Position numbers and translations under genes: made by a program
Notes under the pieces: model-generated
Told to the model about the DNA's origin: nothing
What the model saw: only the letters and a program-made list of their open reading frames with translations
Databases searched by the model: none
DNA from: a virus
Reading direction: 5' to 3' (one strand)
Length of the DNA: 26,936 nt
Virus record (IMG/VR): IMGVR_UViG_3300042898_003706
Span: 1-26,936 of that record
Part shown: one piece after another, positions 1 through 7,623 of the stretch
Numbering within the stretch: position 1 is the first letter of the stretch
Layout: the number at the start of each line of letters is the position of its first letter

Positions 1-1
1 C

Positions 2-475
2 TTTACTGTTACTAAAACATCAAAAGGTGGTTATGCTGACTACTCAACTAGTAAATGGTCACGCAAAGAATCTGCACTAACAGCAGAAGAAGCTGCGGCC
101 ATTGAAACTCATGGCTTATACAACTTGAAAGATTTCTTACCTAAGAAACCAAGCGAAGTTGAACTTAAAGTTATGAAAGAGATGTTTGAAGCATCAGTAG
201 ATGGTCAAGCATATGACGCAGAACGTTGGGGTAATTACTACAAGCCAAGAGGCGTAACAATCGTCTCAGCTGAATCAGCTACACCTGTAGCACAAACAGC
301 CGCACCAGCACCAGCAGATGAAGAATTTGAAACTGCACCGGCTGTGGTCGCTCCAGTGGTCGCAGAGGCAGCACCAGCGGCTCCTACAGCACCAGTTGCA
401 ACACCTCCAGCAGGTGGAACAGCACGTGCTGAAGACATCCTAGCGATGATTCGTAACCGTCAAAAGACTTCATAA
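2..475 (+). CDS. 32: gp32-like single-stranded DNA-binding protein, C-terminal part (5' end outside window)
   Basis: The reading frame is open from base 2 with no start, so the gene enters from the left. The visible 157 residues contain a conserved-looking block (DYSTSKWS, then LKDFLPKKPS and the FEASVDG segment), followed by a long Ala/Pro/Val-rich linker and a charged terminal stretch ending EDILAMIRNRQKTS. This layout, a folded core followed by a flexible low-complexity tail, fits gp32 of T4-like marine phages, which coats single-stranded DNA during replication and recombination and uses its tail to contact partner proteins. A uvsX gene 3 kb downstream supports this. The N-terminal cooperativity region and zinc-binding part are not in the window, so the assignment rests on the tail and context. 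A much shorter gene beginning at TTG 125 is unlikely because coding continues upstream in the same frame. Confidence 0.7.
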   Translation, partial: FTVTKTSKGGYADYSTSKWSRKESALTAEEAAAIETHGLYNLKDFLPKKPSEVELKVMKEMFEASVDGQAYDAERWGNYYKPRGVTIVSAESATPVAQTAAPAPADEEFETAPAVVAPVVAEAAPAAPTAPVATPPAGGTARAEDILAMIRNRQKTS

Positions 476-487
476 GAAGTAATAGTT

Positions 488-1120
488 GTGTTGTCAAGGA
501 TAGATGAAATAATCTTTCCGAACCGTTGTGAGGTAATAGAAATACCACCCTTGCAACGGTTCGTCTATCCCATTTTTAAAAATGGCAGTTCAAGTCTGAC
601 CGAATATGCTAGACAACAGGGCTACAAAACATTGCTTAACGAGCAAATTAAACAAATTTCAATTATTGATGTAGTACTCAGAGATCCCATGAGCAGATTC
701 CTGTCAGGGGTTAATACCTATGTCCATAATATTAAAAAAGAAAATCCACAGTTAGATGTTGATACTATAATTTATTTTGCAGAAAATTATTTGTTTTTAA
801 ATAGGCATTATGCACCACAGTTAAGTTGGATTATTAATTTGTCTAAATATACAAATAAGCAAGCAGTATTGCATTTACATGACATATCTGCTTTACAAAA
901 ATTTACTCCTTTATCAATAAAACCAGATGAAACAAATATGTTGTCAGGCGAGATTATTGACAGATTAAAAAATAACATACATAATGAGATGTATCAAAGA
1001 TTAGATCATTTATTACTAGAATTGGTTGGCAAAGAAATAACGATAGTCGAGATACTATCGCATTTAAAATCTCAAGATCCTATAGCATATTCGAAACTAT
1101 CATGCATTGCCCTAGACTAG
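488..1120 (+). CDS. sulfotransferase-like protein
   Basis: A 210-aa protein with the two PAPS-binding signatures of the sulfotransferase fold. A 5'-phosphosulfate loop reads FKNGSSS (K31, S34-S36), and a 3'-phosphate-binding segment reads RDPMSRFLSG (R65, R70, S73). Sulfotransferases of this fold move a sulfuryl group from PAPS to carbohydrate, lipid or protein hydroxyls; the acceptor cannot be predicted. The protein is shorter than typical carbohydrate sulfotransferases. The start is GTG 488, preceded by AAGAAG at 474-479 just after the gp32 stop. The 3' end overlaps the next gene (ATG 1102) by 19 bases, so the two are probably co-translated. No PAPS-synthesis gene is visible, so the donor would come from the host. 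A non-catalytic member of the fold remains possible. Confidence 0.72.
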   Translation: MLSRIDEIIFPNRCEVIEIPPLQRFVYPIFKNGSSSLTEYARQQGYKTLLNEQIKQISIIDVVLRDPMSRFLSGVNTYVHNIKKENPQLDVDTIIYFAENYLFLNRHYAPQLSWIINLSKYTNKQAVLHLHDISALQKFTPLSIKPDETNMLSGEIIDRLKNNIHNEMYQRLDHLLLELVGKEITIVEILSHLKSQDPIAYSKLSCIALD

Positions 1121-1992
1121 ATCATTTTGTCCGCTTTAATCCAGACGGTAGTGTTGGGTGTTGTGGTCATATGACTAGTAATCTTAGTTTTAGCTCATAT
1201 AATGAACTACAATCTAGTAGTTGGCTAGCAGAAATTCGAGACGAAATGTCTCGCGATGCTTGGCCTGTAGAATGCCAACGATGTAAGACTACCGAACAAC
1301 TATCTAATACTAGTATCAGATTGGACAGTATAAAACGAGATCATGCGTTTAAAAGTCTACGTAAAGATTACTTAATAGTTGGCGGAGTTTTGGATAACGT
1401 ATGTAATAGTGGATGTTTGACTTGCAGTGCAGAATATAGTACAAAGATTGGCGGTCTGACTAGTAAAAAATATATTAAGATCAATAATACTGACAGATTT
1501 TGGTCATTGCCACAAGAACGTATTGTTCATTTAGATATTAATGGTGGTGAACCCAGTTATAGCAAAAACTATAAGCACCTACTAGCAAACTTACCCAAGA
1601 ATGTAAAATCAGTTAGACTTAATACAAACTGTAGTACAGTATTAGAAGAATTATTATTATTGGTCGAACATGGGGTCCATGTTACAGTAACGGTTAGTTT
1701 AGATGGTATCGGCACTGTGCATGATCTTGTGCGTTGGCCAATTAAATGGGATAAATTTTATAAGAATTTAATGATATACAAATCGATGCCAATAAAATTA
1801 AATCTATGGACTACAGTGAGTGCGTTAAACATAGATGATCTTCCAAACATCATATCATTTGCCCAAGAACACGGTATAGATCATAGTTATGCTTATCTAA
1901 CTGATCCTATAGAATTAACGGTTGAAAATAAAGGGTCATCGGAATCATTGGCATACATACAAGAGCAAAAGCGATTGAGGGGTATGGAGTGA
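1102..1992 (+). CDS. radical SAM protein with N-terminal cysteine-rich (twitch) domain
   Basis: A 296-aa protein. Residues 1-65 form a small cysteine domain (C3, C20, C21, C58, C61, with an FNPDGSVGCC segment) resembling half of a SPASM/twitch auxiliary-cluster domain placed in front of the catalytic domain. The radical SAM core follows. C101, C105 and C108 give the CxxxCxxC motif for the 4Fe-4S cluster that cleaves SAM, and GGEP at 148-151 contacts the SAM amino group. Later strands (TNCST, VSLDG) fit the partial TIM barrel. Such enzymes make a 5'-deoxyadenosyl radical to modify peptides or small molecules; the substrate is unknown. The protein is roughly 90-125 residues shorter than its relatives at 2459 and 5921, ending soon after an RLRG segment. 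It overlaps the preceding gene by 19 bases and the next by 4 (GTGA), so it lies within one operon. Confidence 0.88.
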   Translation: MHCPRLDHFVRFNPDGSVGCCGHMTSNLSFSSYNELQSSSWLAEIRDEMSRDAWPVECQRCKTTEQLSNTSIRLDSIKRDHAFKSLRKDYLIVGGVLDNVCNSGCLTCSAEYSTKIGGLTSKKYIKINNTDRFWSLPQERIVHLDINGGEPSYSKNYKHLLANLPKNVKSVRLNTNCSTVLEELLLLVEHGVHVTVTVSLDGIGTVHDLVRWPIKWDKFYKNLMIYKSMPIKLNLWTTVSALNIDDLPNIISFAQEHGIDHSYAYLTDPIELTVENKGSSESLAYIQEQKRLRGME

Positions 1993-2480
1993 AGATAGCT
2001 ATCACAGGACACAGTGCAGGAATTGGACAAGCACTAACAAAAATCTATACAGAACAAGGACACGAGGTTGTTGGACTTAGTCGGCGTAACGGATATAATA
2101 TACGTAGTCTACCTAAGGTGGCATCAATGATCGAACCTTGTGATATGTTTATTAACAATGCCCAGGTAGGATTCGTACAAACAGAATTATTATTTGAAGT
2201 TTGGCGTCGATGGGAAGGACAACAAAAAACAATAGTAAATATTAGTACGCAGATGACCGATCTGCAAGTTCCGCTTAAACGCGAATGGGATGAATATATC
2301 ATACAAAAGAAATCATTGGAACTGGCAGAAGATTTGCTAATAGAACGCAATGCTTGGCCTAGGCAAATAATGATAAGACCGGGCGGTATAGCAACACAAC
2401 CAGGACAACATCCACCAGAATACATGGACGTTGACGAGTATGCTTTAGGAGTATCCCATTGGATAGCAAAGAATATCTAA
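1989..2480 (+). CDS. short-chain dehydrogenase/reductase-like oxidoreductase
   Basis: A 163-aa protein with a Rossmann nucleotide-binding start: TGHSAGIG at residues 6-13 matches the TGxxxGIG motif of SDR enzymes. NNA at 56-58 is the SDR NNAG-type strand end, ISTQ places a possible catalytic Ser at 86, and Y103-x3-K107 gives the YxxxK catalytic pair. PGG at 131-133 resembles the PG motif. It would reduce or oxidise a hydroxyl or keto group with NAD(P)H. It is much shorter than the usual 240-260 aa, lacking much of the middle and the C-terminal substrate-binding part, so it is a minimal or trimmed SDR. The start is GTG 1989, whose last two bases form part of the upstream TGA. The 3' end overlaps the next gene by 22 bases. 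Confidence 0.78.
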   Translation: MKIAITGHSAGIGQALTKIYTEQGHEVVGLSRRNGYNIRSLPKVASMIEPCDMFINNAQVGFVQTELLFEVWRRWEGQQKTIVNISTQMTDLQVPLKREWDEYIIQKKSLELAEDLLIERNAWPRQIMIRPGGIATQPGQHPPEYMDVDEYALGVSHWIAKNI

Positions 2481-3616
2481 TTAACAAGAATTTTTGTCCT
2501 ATACCTTGGACTGGGTTTATGTATAACTTTGATGGTACAGTAAAGAATTGTATCCGCAATCCCCGACCAATTGGCAATCTAAAAGATAATAGTATAGTAG
2601 AAATACTTCAAGGGGACATTAATTTAACAACCAAGCATAATATGACTTACAATAAGCCAGGATCATCCTGTAATGTCTGTTACGATTTAGAAAAAGATAC
2701 TAATAGTTTTGATATCATCAGCGATCGCATATTTTATCTTAAAGAACTTAAAGATGTTAATTTTAATATCTATAAAAGCATTGACGCATTTAATTTAAGT
2801 ACTATTGATATACGATGGAATAATACCTGTAATTTTAGTTGCGTGTATTGCGGGCCTGAATTTAGCAGTAAATGGGCTACTGAATTAGATGTAAAGTTCG
2901 ACGAAGTTCCACAACACCGGTTTCAACAGATGAAACAATATATATTTGATCGTGCCGACCAACTTAAACATGTGTATATGGCAGGTGGCGAACCTTTATT
3001 AATGAAAGAAAATCTAGAACTATTAGAGATACTACAAGAAAAAAATCCACAGGTTAATCTTAGGATAAACACTAATTTAAGCAAGACCGGCACACGAGTA
3101 TTTGAAAAGATATGCGAATTCCCCAATGTGCATTGGATTGTGAGTGTTGATGAAATGGGAGAAGAATTTGAATATGTGAGATATGGTGGCAAATGGGCGG
3201 ACTTTTTAGATAATTTAAATCAAATTAAGAAATTTGATCATAAGATAACATTTAACATGTTACATCATTTATTAAACTACAAATCATTGTTTGATACGAT
3301 TAAATTTTTTAAAGGCCTGGGCTTCCACAATAACAGTTTTGTTATAGGTGCACTATCACATCCGGATCACCTAAACATTAGACATTTACCAAATACTATG
3401 CTACAATCAGTAGAGCGAGAATTAGAAGACTGGATTAGTCAAAAACCAGGATTTTTACTTGAAAACGGACTTAAAAATGTGTTACAATACATAAAAGAAC
3501 CTATAGAAAAGAATATCGAATACTGTTTAGCAGAGATAGCAAAGATGGATCAGAGACGCAACATTAACAGCAGGGCAGTATTCACAGAATTATACAATTT
3601 AATAGAGGGCAAATAA
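2459..3616 (+). CDS. radical SAM protein with N-terminal cysteine-rich (twitch) domain
   Basis: A 385-aa protein with the same layout as the proteins at 1102 and 5921. The N-terminal cysteine domain has C13 (FCPIPW), C31, C71 and C74, with an FDGTVKNC segment typical of twitch/SPASM folds. The radical SAM motif is C124-x3-C128-x2-C131 (TCNFSCVYC), GGEP lies at 176-179, and the barrel continues through INTNLSK and VSVDE. The C-terminal helix carries a KMDQRRN segment, like the KDRRRN near the end of the 5921 protein. It would use a deoxyadenosyl radical with an extra Fe-S site; the substrate is unknown. The best start in frame is TTG 2459, inside the end of the SDR-like gene, because C13 and the FCPIPW block lie ahead of the first ATG. 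The gene ends two bases before uvsX. Confidence 0.9.
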   Translation: MDSKEYLINKNFCPIPWTGFMYNFDGTVKNCIRNPRPIGNLKDNSIVEILQGDINLTTKHNMTYNKPGSSCNVCYDLEKDTNSFDIISDRIFYLKELKDVNFNIYKSIDAFNLSTIDIRWNNTCNFSCVYCGPEFSSKWATELDVKFDEVPQHRFQQMKQYIFDRADQLKHVYMAGGEPLLMKENLELLEILQEKNPQVNLRINTNLSKTGTRVFEKICEFPNVHWIVSVDEMGEEFEYVRYGGKWADFLDNLNQIKKFDHKITFNMLHHLLNYKSLFDTIKFFKGLGFHNNSFVIGALSHPDHLNIRHLPNTMLQSVERELEDWISQKPGFLLENGLKNVLQYIKEPIEKNIEYCLAEIAKMDQRRNINSRAVFTELYNLIEGK

Positions 3617-3618
3617 AC

Positions 3619-4704
3619 ATGGCAAAACCATTTGATATATCAAAGTTTAGAAAGTCAATTACCAAATCAATCGAGGGATTGGGCATTGGTTTTAACGATC
3701 CGACTGATTGGATCAGCACCGGCAACTACACATTAAACTACCTACTATCTGGTAACTTTGAAAGAGGTATTCCGATGGGCAAGGTCACTGTGTTTGCAGG
3801 TGAAAGTGGTGCAGGAAAATCATTTATCTGTTCAGGTAACATTGTTCGACACGCACAAGAGCAAGGCATTTATGTAATCTTGATTGATACAGAAAACGCA
3901 CTTGATGAAGCATGGCTACACGCACTTGGTGTAGATACTACAGAAGACAAATTACTAAAACTTAATATGGCTATGATCGATGATGTGGCTAAAGTTATCA
4001 GTGACTTTGTTAAAGAGTATCGCACACTTCCAGAAGAAGACCGACCAAAGGTGTTATTTGTTCTAGACTCACTAGGCATGATGCTGACTCCAACAGACGT
4101 TAACCAGTTTGAAGCAGGTGAGATGAAAGGTGATATGGGTCGTAAACCTAAAGCACTTACAGCACTTGTCCGTAACTGCGTGAACATGTTTGGCACATTA
4201 AATCTTGGATTGGTTTGTACTAACCATACGTATGCGTCACAGGATATGTTTGATCCAGATGACAAGATTTCAGGTGGTCAGGGCTTTATCTACGCTTCAA
4301 GTATTGTTGTTGCCATGCGTAAACTTAAACTCAAAACAGACGCTGATGGTAATAAGACTACAACAGTCAATGGTATCCGTGCTGCTTGTAAGATCATGAA
4401 GACCAGATATGCTAAACCGTTTGAGTCAGTGCAAGTAGAAATTCCTTATGAAACTGGTATGAGTCCATACAGTGGCTTAACAGATATGTTAGAAGCTAAA
4501 AACTTGCTTAAGAAAGAAGGCAACAGTTTAGTTTATACATTTGCTGATAAAACAACTATTAAACAATTCCGCAAAGCGTGGGAACGTAATGAAGATGGAT
4601 GTTTAGATAAAGTAATGAAAGAATTGTCATCTGATGCTAAACTATTAAACAACAGCCCAACGTCAGAAGCACCAGCACAAGAGGAAGATGTTACAATAGA
4701 ATGA
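3619..4704 (+). CDS. uvsX: UvsX RecA-like recombinase
   Basis: A 361-aa RecA/UvsX-family ATPase. The Walker A loop GESGAGKS is at residues 61-68 and the Walker B strand VLFVLD at 145-150. The segment VCTNHTY (around 199-205) corresponds to the strand and loop 2 region of RecA-like proteins, and the C-terminus is acidic (EEDVTIE), as in many presynaptic-filament proteins. In T4, UvsX coats ssDNA and drives strand exchange for recombination-dependent replication, working with gp32 and UvsY. The length is close to the 391 aa of T4 UvsX and typical of marine T4-like phages. The start ATG 3619 follows a GAGGG ribosome-binding site at 3605-3609. The stop overlaps the next gene as ATGA. It is flanked on both sides by radical SAM genes, which is unusual for this core gene. 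Confidence 0.95.
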   Translation: MAKPFDISKFRKSITKSIEGLGIGFNDPTDWISTGNYTLNYLLSGNFERGIPMGKVTVFAGESGAGKSFICSGNIVRHAQEQGIYVILIDTENALDEAWLHALGVDTTEDKLLKLNMAMIDDVAKVISDFVKEYRTLPEEDRPKVLFVLDSLGMMLTPTDVNQFEAGEMKGDMGRKPKALTALVRNCVNMFGTLNLGLVCTNHTYASQDMFDPDDKISGGQGFIYASSIVVAMRKLKLKTDADGNKTTTVNGIRAACKIMKTRYAKPFESVQVEIPYETGMSPYSGLTDMLEAKNLLKKEGNSLVYTFADKTTIKQFRKAWERNEDGCLDKVMKELSSDAKLLNNSPTSEAPAQEEDVTIE

Positions 4705-5372
4705 ATAAAGAACTTTTAGTTACTAACTCTAATCCTATAGTTAAACTAAAAACCTTTACTGATGCATTTGTAGTTCATTGGTTTATTGGAAAACGGTGTA
4801 ATTTTGATTGTAGTTATTGTCCATCGATGTGGCATGATAAAACATCTAAGGATTTATCCTACGACATGTTAATCAGAGCATGGAACCGCATAGTTGCATC
4901 AACACAACATAAAAAAGATATAAAATACAATTTAACGATATTAGGTGGGGAACCGACACTTAATAAAGATTTTTTGCCATTCATACGTTGGTTACATACA
5001 GAATACAAAGATAAAATTGTTGAGTTAGGAGTTATAAGCAACGGAACAGCAAAAGCTGAGTATTATAAAGAATTGGCAGAATACTGCACTTGGATAACTT
5101 TTACTATACACAGTGAATTTACCAATGAAAAAAAGTTTTTCGATACAGTATTAGAAACCAAACAACATGCTGACCAAATAGGATGCATGGTACATGTGAA
5201 TATAATGGATGAACATAGAAATCTTCTTAAGAATAAAAAACTTAAAGAGTTTTTAACTACAAAAAATATTTCTAATTATCTGCACCCGATACACGATTTT
5301 GAAGAAAATAAAGTAGCACACCCGATTAAACGATTAGATGAAATTTATGAATACGATACTAACCCAAGATAA
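4701..5372 (+). CDS. radical SAM catalytic domain, separated by frame from its SPASM-like domain
   Basis: A 223-aa protein carrying a radical SAM core: C33-x3-C37-x2-C40 (RCNFDCSYC), GGEP at 82-85, and barrel strands ISNGT and FTIHSEF. Unlike the three twitch-type relatives, it has no N-terminal cysteine domain. The sequence stops after about the length of the core barrel, and a cysteine-rich SPASM-like continuation is found in the +1 frame from 5338. The two frames overlap by 35 bases. It starts at ATG 4701 overlapping the uvsX stop (ATGA). It may be one subunit of a two-chain enzyme, or the front half of a single protein broken by a frameshift, either real or an assembly error. The substrate is unknown; enzymes of this layout modify peptides or mature other enzymes. 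Confidence 0.85.
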   Translation: MNKELLVTNSNPIVKLKTFTDAFVVHWFIGKRCNFDCSYCPSMWHDKTSKDLSYDMLIRAWNRIVASTQHKKDIKYNLTILGGEPTLNKDFLPFIRWLHTEYKDKIVELGVISNGTAKAEYYKELAEYCTWITFTIHSEFTNEKKFFDTVLETKQHADQIGCMVHVNIMDEHRNLLKNKKLKEFLTTKNISNYLHPIHDFEENKVAHPIKRLDEIYEYDTNPR

Positions 5373-5670
5373 AAATTGTAACGTTGAAGTAGAATTGCAG
5401 GACGGAAATAAAATTAATGTGTTTGCAAATCAACTATTTGATAAAGAGTTACACCATTGGAAAGGTTGGGAATGCAATGCTGGCATGGATGGTATTTATA
5501 TATTTGATGATTTTACCGTCTATAGCGGTAATTGCAAAAATGATTTACTAGGTAATTTATTTGATGATAATTTTAAACTATTTAATAAACCAACGATATG
5601 TAAAAGAGAAACCTGCACAAGTTGTACTAGTGATCTTTATATGACTAAATTGAAAAAACAAGGAGAATAA
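5338..5670 (+). CDS. SPASM-like cysteine-rich domain, probable second half of the radical SAM enzyme at 4701
   Basis: A 110-aa protein with cysteines at 14, 46, 66, 88, 93 and 96. The pattern GWEC(46)NAGMDG, VYSGNC(66), LLGNLFD, and C88-x4-C93-x2-C96 followed by D99 and K104 matches the C-terminal SPASM-type auxiliary cluster domain seen fused to many radical SAM enzymes, where it binds one or two extra 4Fe-4S clusters. Here it is encoded in the +1 frame relative to the catalytic domain, beginning at ATG 5338 (or ATG 5347) inside the end of that gene. The frame is closed by TAG at 5335-5337 directly upstream, so any frameshift would have to occur between 5338 and 5372. No clear Shine-Dalgarno precedes either ATG, which favours coupling or a broken single gene. 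Confidence 0.7.
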   Translation: MKFMNTILTQDKNCNVEVELQDGNKINVFANQLFDKELHHWKGWECNAGMDGIYIFDDFTVYSGNCKNDLLGNLFDDNFKLFNKPTICKRETCTSCTSDLYMTKLKKQGE

Positions 5671-5675
5671 TTAAA

Positions 5676-5921
5676 ATGAGCACTGAATTAGAAGCATTAG
5701 GTGAAGTTTGGTTAACCTGCAAAGAGTATATCGCCCCTAAAGATCGCCAAGCTGCCGCTGATCACGTATTATCTATTGTGGCTGATCATAATATTATTGA
5801 ACGTGATCTTAAAGCATTTGCAGGCACTGATAGTTATTTAAAACGGGCATTGACAGAATATCTAGGTGAAGATGAAGAAGATGGATCTATAGATACTGAA
5901 GATAATAGTGATGACTATTAA
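5676..5921 (+). CDS. small acidic conserved T4-like phage protein, function unknown
   Basis: An 81-aa protein with a mainly helical N-terminal part (WLTCKEYIAPKDRQAAADHV is the most distinctive block) and a strongly acidic tail rich in Asp and Glu. It resembles small proteins found next to uvsX or helicase genes in T4-like marine phages, but no function is known to me. The start ATG 5676 is well placed behind a strong AGGAG at 5661-5665. Its stop overlaps the next start as TAATG. It could be a small replication-complex accessory or inhibitor. Being between two radical SAM genes raises the idea of a modified peptide substrate, but it has neither Cys/Ser/Thr-rich core repeats nor a leader-like cleavage site. 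Confidence 0.8.
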   Translation: MSTELEALGEVWLTCKEYIAPKDRQAAADHVLSIVADHNIIERDLKAFAGTDSYLKRALTEYLGEDEEDGSIDTEDNSDDY

Positions 5922-7186
5922 TGTCCGACGAAAAAAAATATTTTCCAATAAAAACTGACACAGCTTGTCAATTAAAATGGAATTGGAGTACCTTGTATTT
6001 AAATTCTGGTACTACTGCATCCTGCCACCGAACAGCAATCAGTGAATTAACAGCAGAAAATTTTTTAAATTTTCATAACACACCGTTAAAACTTGCTGAT
6101 CGACAACGTATGCTCGACGGAGTATGGCCCGAGCAAAGTTGCGGGTACTGTCGTGAAATTGAAGAGGCTGGTGGAATTAGTGATAGAAACAGACAACTAT
6201 CGATACCGGACATGTACCCAACTGAGCTTGAGACCAACCCAACAGCAACTAAAATATTGCCTACAATACTAGAAGTTTATTTTAATAATGCATGTAATTT
6301 AGGATGTTTATATTGTGAAACATCCGGGTCATTGAGTTCAACTATAGCAACTGAAAATAAACAATATGGAGATTTTAAAAAAGAAGGAGTTGAATTAACA
6401 TCAATTGGCGGACATTTTAAAGATCTTGTGCCGCATTTTTGGGGATGGTTCCCAGACGGCTTTCCTAAAATTAGACGCTTGCAAATTTTAGGTGGAGAGC
6501 CATTTTATCAAAAAGAATTAGATAAATTATTAGATATGATTGACCAGTACCCTAACCCAAATTGCGAACTTAGTATAATTACAAATTTAATGGTTCCAAA
6601 AAAACGTATAGAAGATTTTTTACTAAAAACAAAGAAGTTATTAATAAAAAGAAAACTCAAACGAGTCGATATTACGTGTAGTATTGATTGTTGGGGGGCC
6701 GAACAAGAATATGTCAGATGGGGAATTAATTTAAAACAATGGGAAGAGAATTTTAATTTGTTAATAGAAAATGAATGGCTATATTTAAATATTAATCAAA
6801 CTATATCTGCGCTAACTATTAAGACTATGCCTGAACTATTATCGAAACTCAATGAATGGCGTAAAAACAAAAAGATAGGTCATTGGTTTAGCGGAGTTAC
6901 TCCCGGCCCAAGTTATCTTAAAGGTGAAATATTTGGCGCTAAAGAATTTTTAACCAATGAAGAACCTATTTTATCTCTAATGCCGCAGGAGACAAATGAA
7001 GATAAAGAAGCGTACAACTATATGCAGGGAATTTTTAAACAAATCCTTGTACCAAAACAAAATATAAATGAGATTAAAAATCTTATTATTTTTTTAAATG
7101 AAAAAGATCGCAGAAGAAATACTAATTGGCAACAAACTTTTCCCTGGTTAATTAAATATGAGGACTTATGTGGTATTCAAGAGTAG
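5921..7186 (+). CDS. radical SAM protein with N-terminal cysteine-rich (twitch) domain
   Basis: A 421-aa protein, the largest of the three twitch-type radical SAM enzymes here. The N-terminal domain carries C16, C35 (TASCHRT), C74 and C77 (SCGYC). The core motif is C125-x3-C129-x2-C132 (ACNLGCLYC), followed by a long insert, GGEP at 191-194, a TNLM strand and a VDITCSIDCWG segment. The end carries KDRRRN and TFPWL, the same terminal pattern as the 2459 protein. The reaction is SAM-dependent radical chemistry on an unknown substrate, with an additional Fe-S site likely in the N-terminal domain. The start ATG 5921 overlaps the stop of the acidic small protein (TAATG). The 3' end overlaps the next gene by 19 bases. 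Confidence 0.9.
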   Translation: MSDEKKYFPIKTDTACQLKWNWSTLYLNSGTTASCHRTAISELTAENFLNFHNTPLKLADRQRMLDGVWPEQSCGYCREIEEAGGISDRNRQLSIPDMYPTELETNPTATKILPTILEVYFNNACNLGCLYCETSGSLSSTIATENKQYGDFKKEGVELTSIGGHFKDLVPHFWGWFPDGFPKIRRLQILGGEPFYQKELDKLLDMIDQYPNPNCELSIITNLMVPKKRIEDFLLKTKKLLIKRKLKRVDITCSIDCWGAEQEYVRWGINLKQWEENFNLLIENEWLYLNINQTISALTIKTMPELLSKLNEWRKNKKIGHWFSGVTPGPSYLKGEIFGAKEFLTNEEPILSLMPQETNEDKEAYNYMQGIFKQILVPKQNINEIKNLIIFLNEKDRRRNTNWQQTFPWLIKYEDLCGIQE

Positions 7187-7623
7187 TAGCAAGTTTAAAT
7201 AGCATTCCTGATTTCATAGCTCATTATGAACAGGAATTAGAAGAAGCACGACGAGAAGTTGCTGTCTATGGTAACATAGAGAAAAATCTCGCTGGCCTGC
7301 CCGGTATAACTGAGCGTCGCTTTAATCAGCTGCAAGAGGTTGAAGCGGTGCTCAATTACCTTAATATTAAATTACGAAAGATACGTAGGACACACTTCCA
7401 AAAATATCTAGAAAACTATCAACGTGCCCTAACAAGTCGCGATGTAGAAAAGTATGTGGATGGTGAAGACGAAGTCATTGACTTTGAAACTATCATCAAT
7501 GAAGTAGCATTATTACGTAACAAGTGGCTAGGTATCATGAAAGGTCTTGAAAGCAAGAACTTCATGCTTGGACATGTTACACGCTTAAGAACAGCAGGTA
7601 TGGAGGACGCATCAATTGGCTAA
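7168..7623 (+). CDS. conserved T4-like phage protein of the recombination region (UvsY-like C-terminus?)
   Basis: A 151-aa, highly charged, mostly helical protein. Residues from about 15 to 45 and 55 to 90 look like long amphipathic helices, followed by RALTSRDVEKYVDGEDEV and a C-terminal segment reading LGIMKGLESKNF then LGHVTRLRTAG. The final part resembles the tail of T4 UvsY (an AIKSRGFAIKH-type segment), the mediator that loads UvsX on gp32-coated ssDNA, and the gene sits close to uvsX. The N-terminal half does not match the UvsY sequences I know from cyanophages, so I treat this as a conserved T4-like protein without a fixed name. The start is ATG 7168, inside the end of the radical SAM gene. 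Confidence 0.85.
   Translation: MWYSRVVASLNSIPDFIAHYEQELEEARREVAVYGNIEKNLAGLPGITERRFNQLQEVEAVLNYLNIKLRKIRRTHFQKYLENYQRALTSRDVEKYVDGEDEVIDFETIINEVALLRNKWLGIMKGLESKNFMLGHVTRLRTAGMEDASIG
7602..7606 (+). promoter_or_regulatory. strong ribosome binding site deciding a TTG start
   Basis: GGAGG lies nine bases ahead of TTG 7616, inside the end of the 151-aa gene. It is a near-perfect Shine-Dalgarno and supports initiation of the methyltransferase gene at this TTG rather than at a later ATG. Confidence 0.7.

Noticed and set aside
238-438. Open frame on the minus strand opposite the gp32 tail, rich in Ala and Gly
   Set aside because: It is the complement of the low-complexity Ala/Pro-rich linker and has no start signal or recognisable motif.
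5492-5500. TATAAATAC on the minus strand, resembling a late promoter
   Set aside because: It lies inside a coding region and no minus-strand gene follows, so it is probably chance in AT-rich sequence.
5676-5921. 81-aa protein as a precursor peptide for the flanking radical SAM enzymes
   Set aside because: It has no Cys/Ser/Thr core, Gly-Gly site or repeats, and looks like an ordinary acidic T4-like phage protein.
7168-7623. Naming the 151-aa protein uvsY outright
   Set aside because: Only its C-terminal part resembles T4 UvsY; the N-terminal half differs from the UvsY sequences I know from marine phages.
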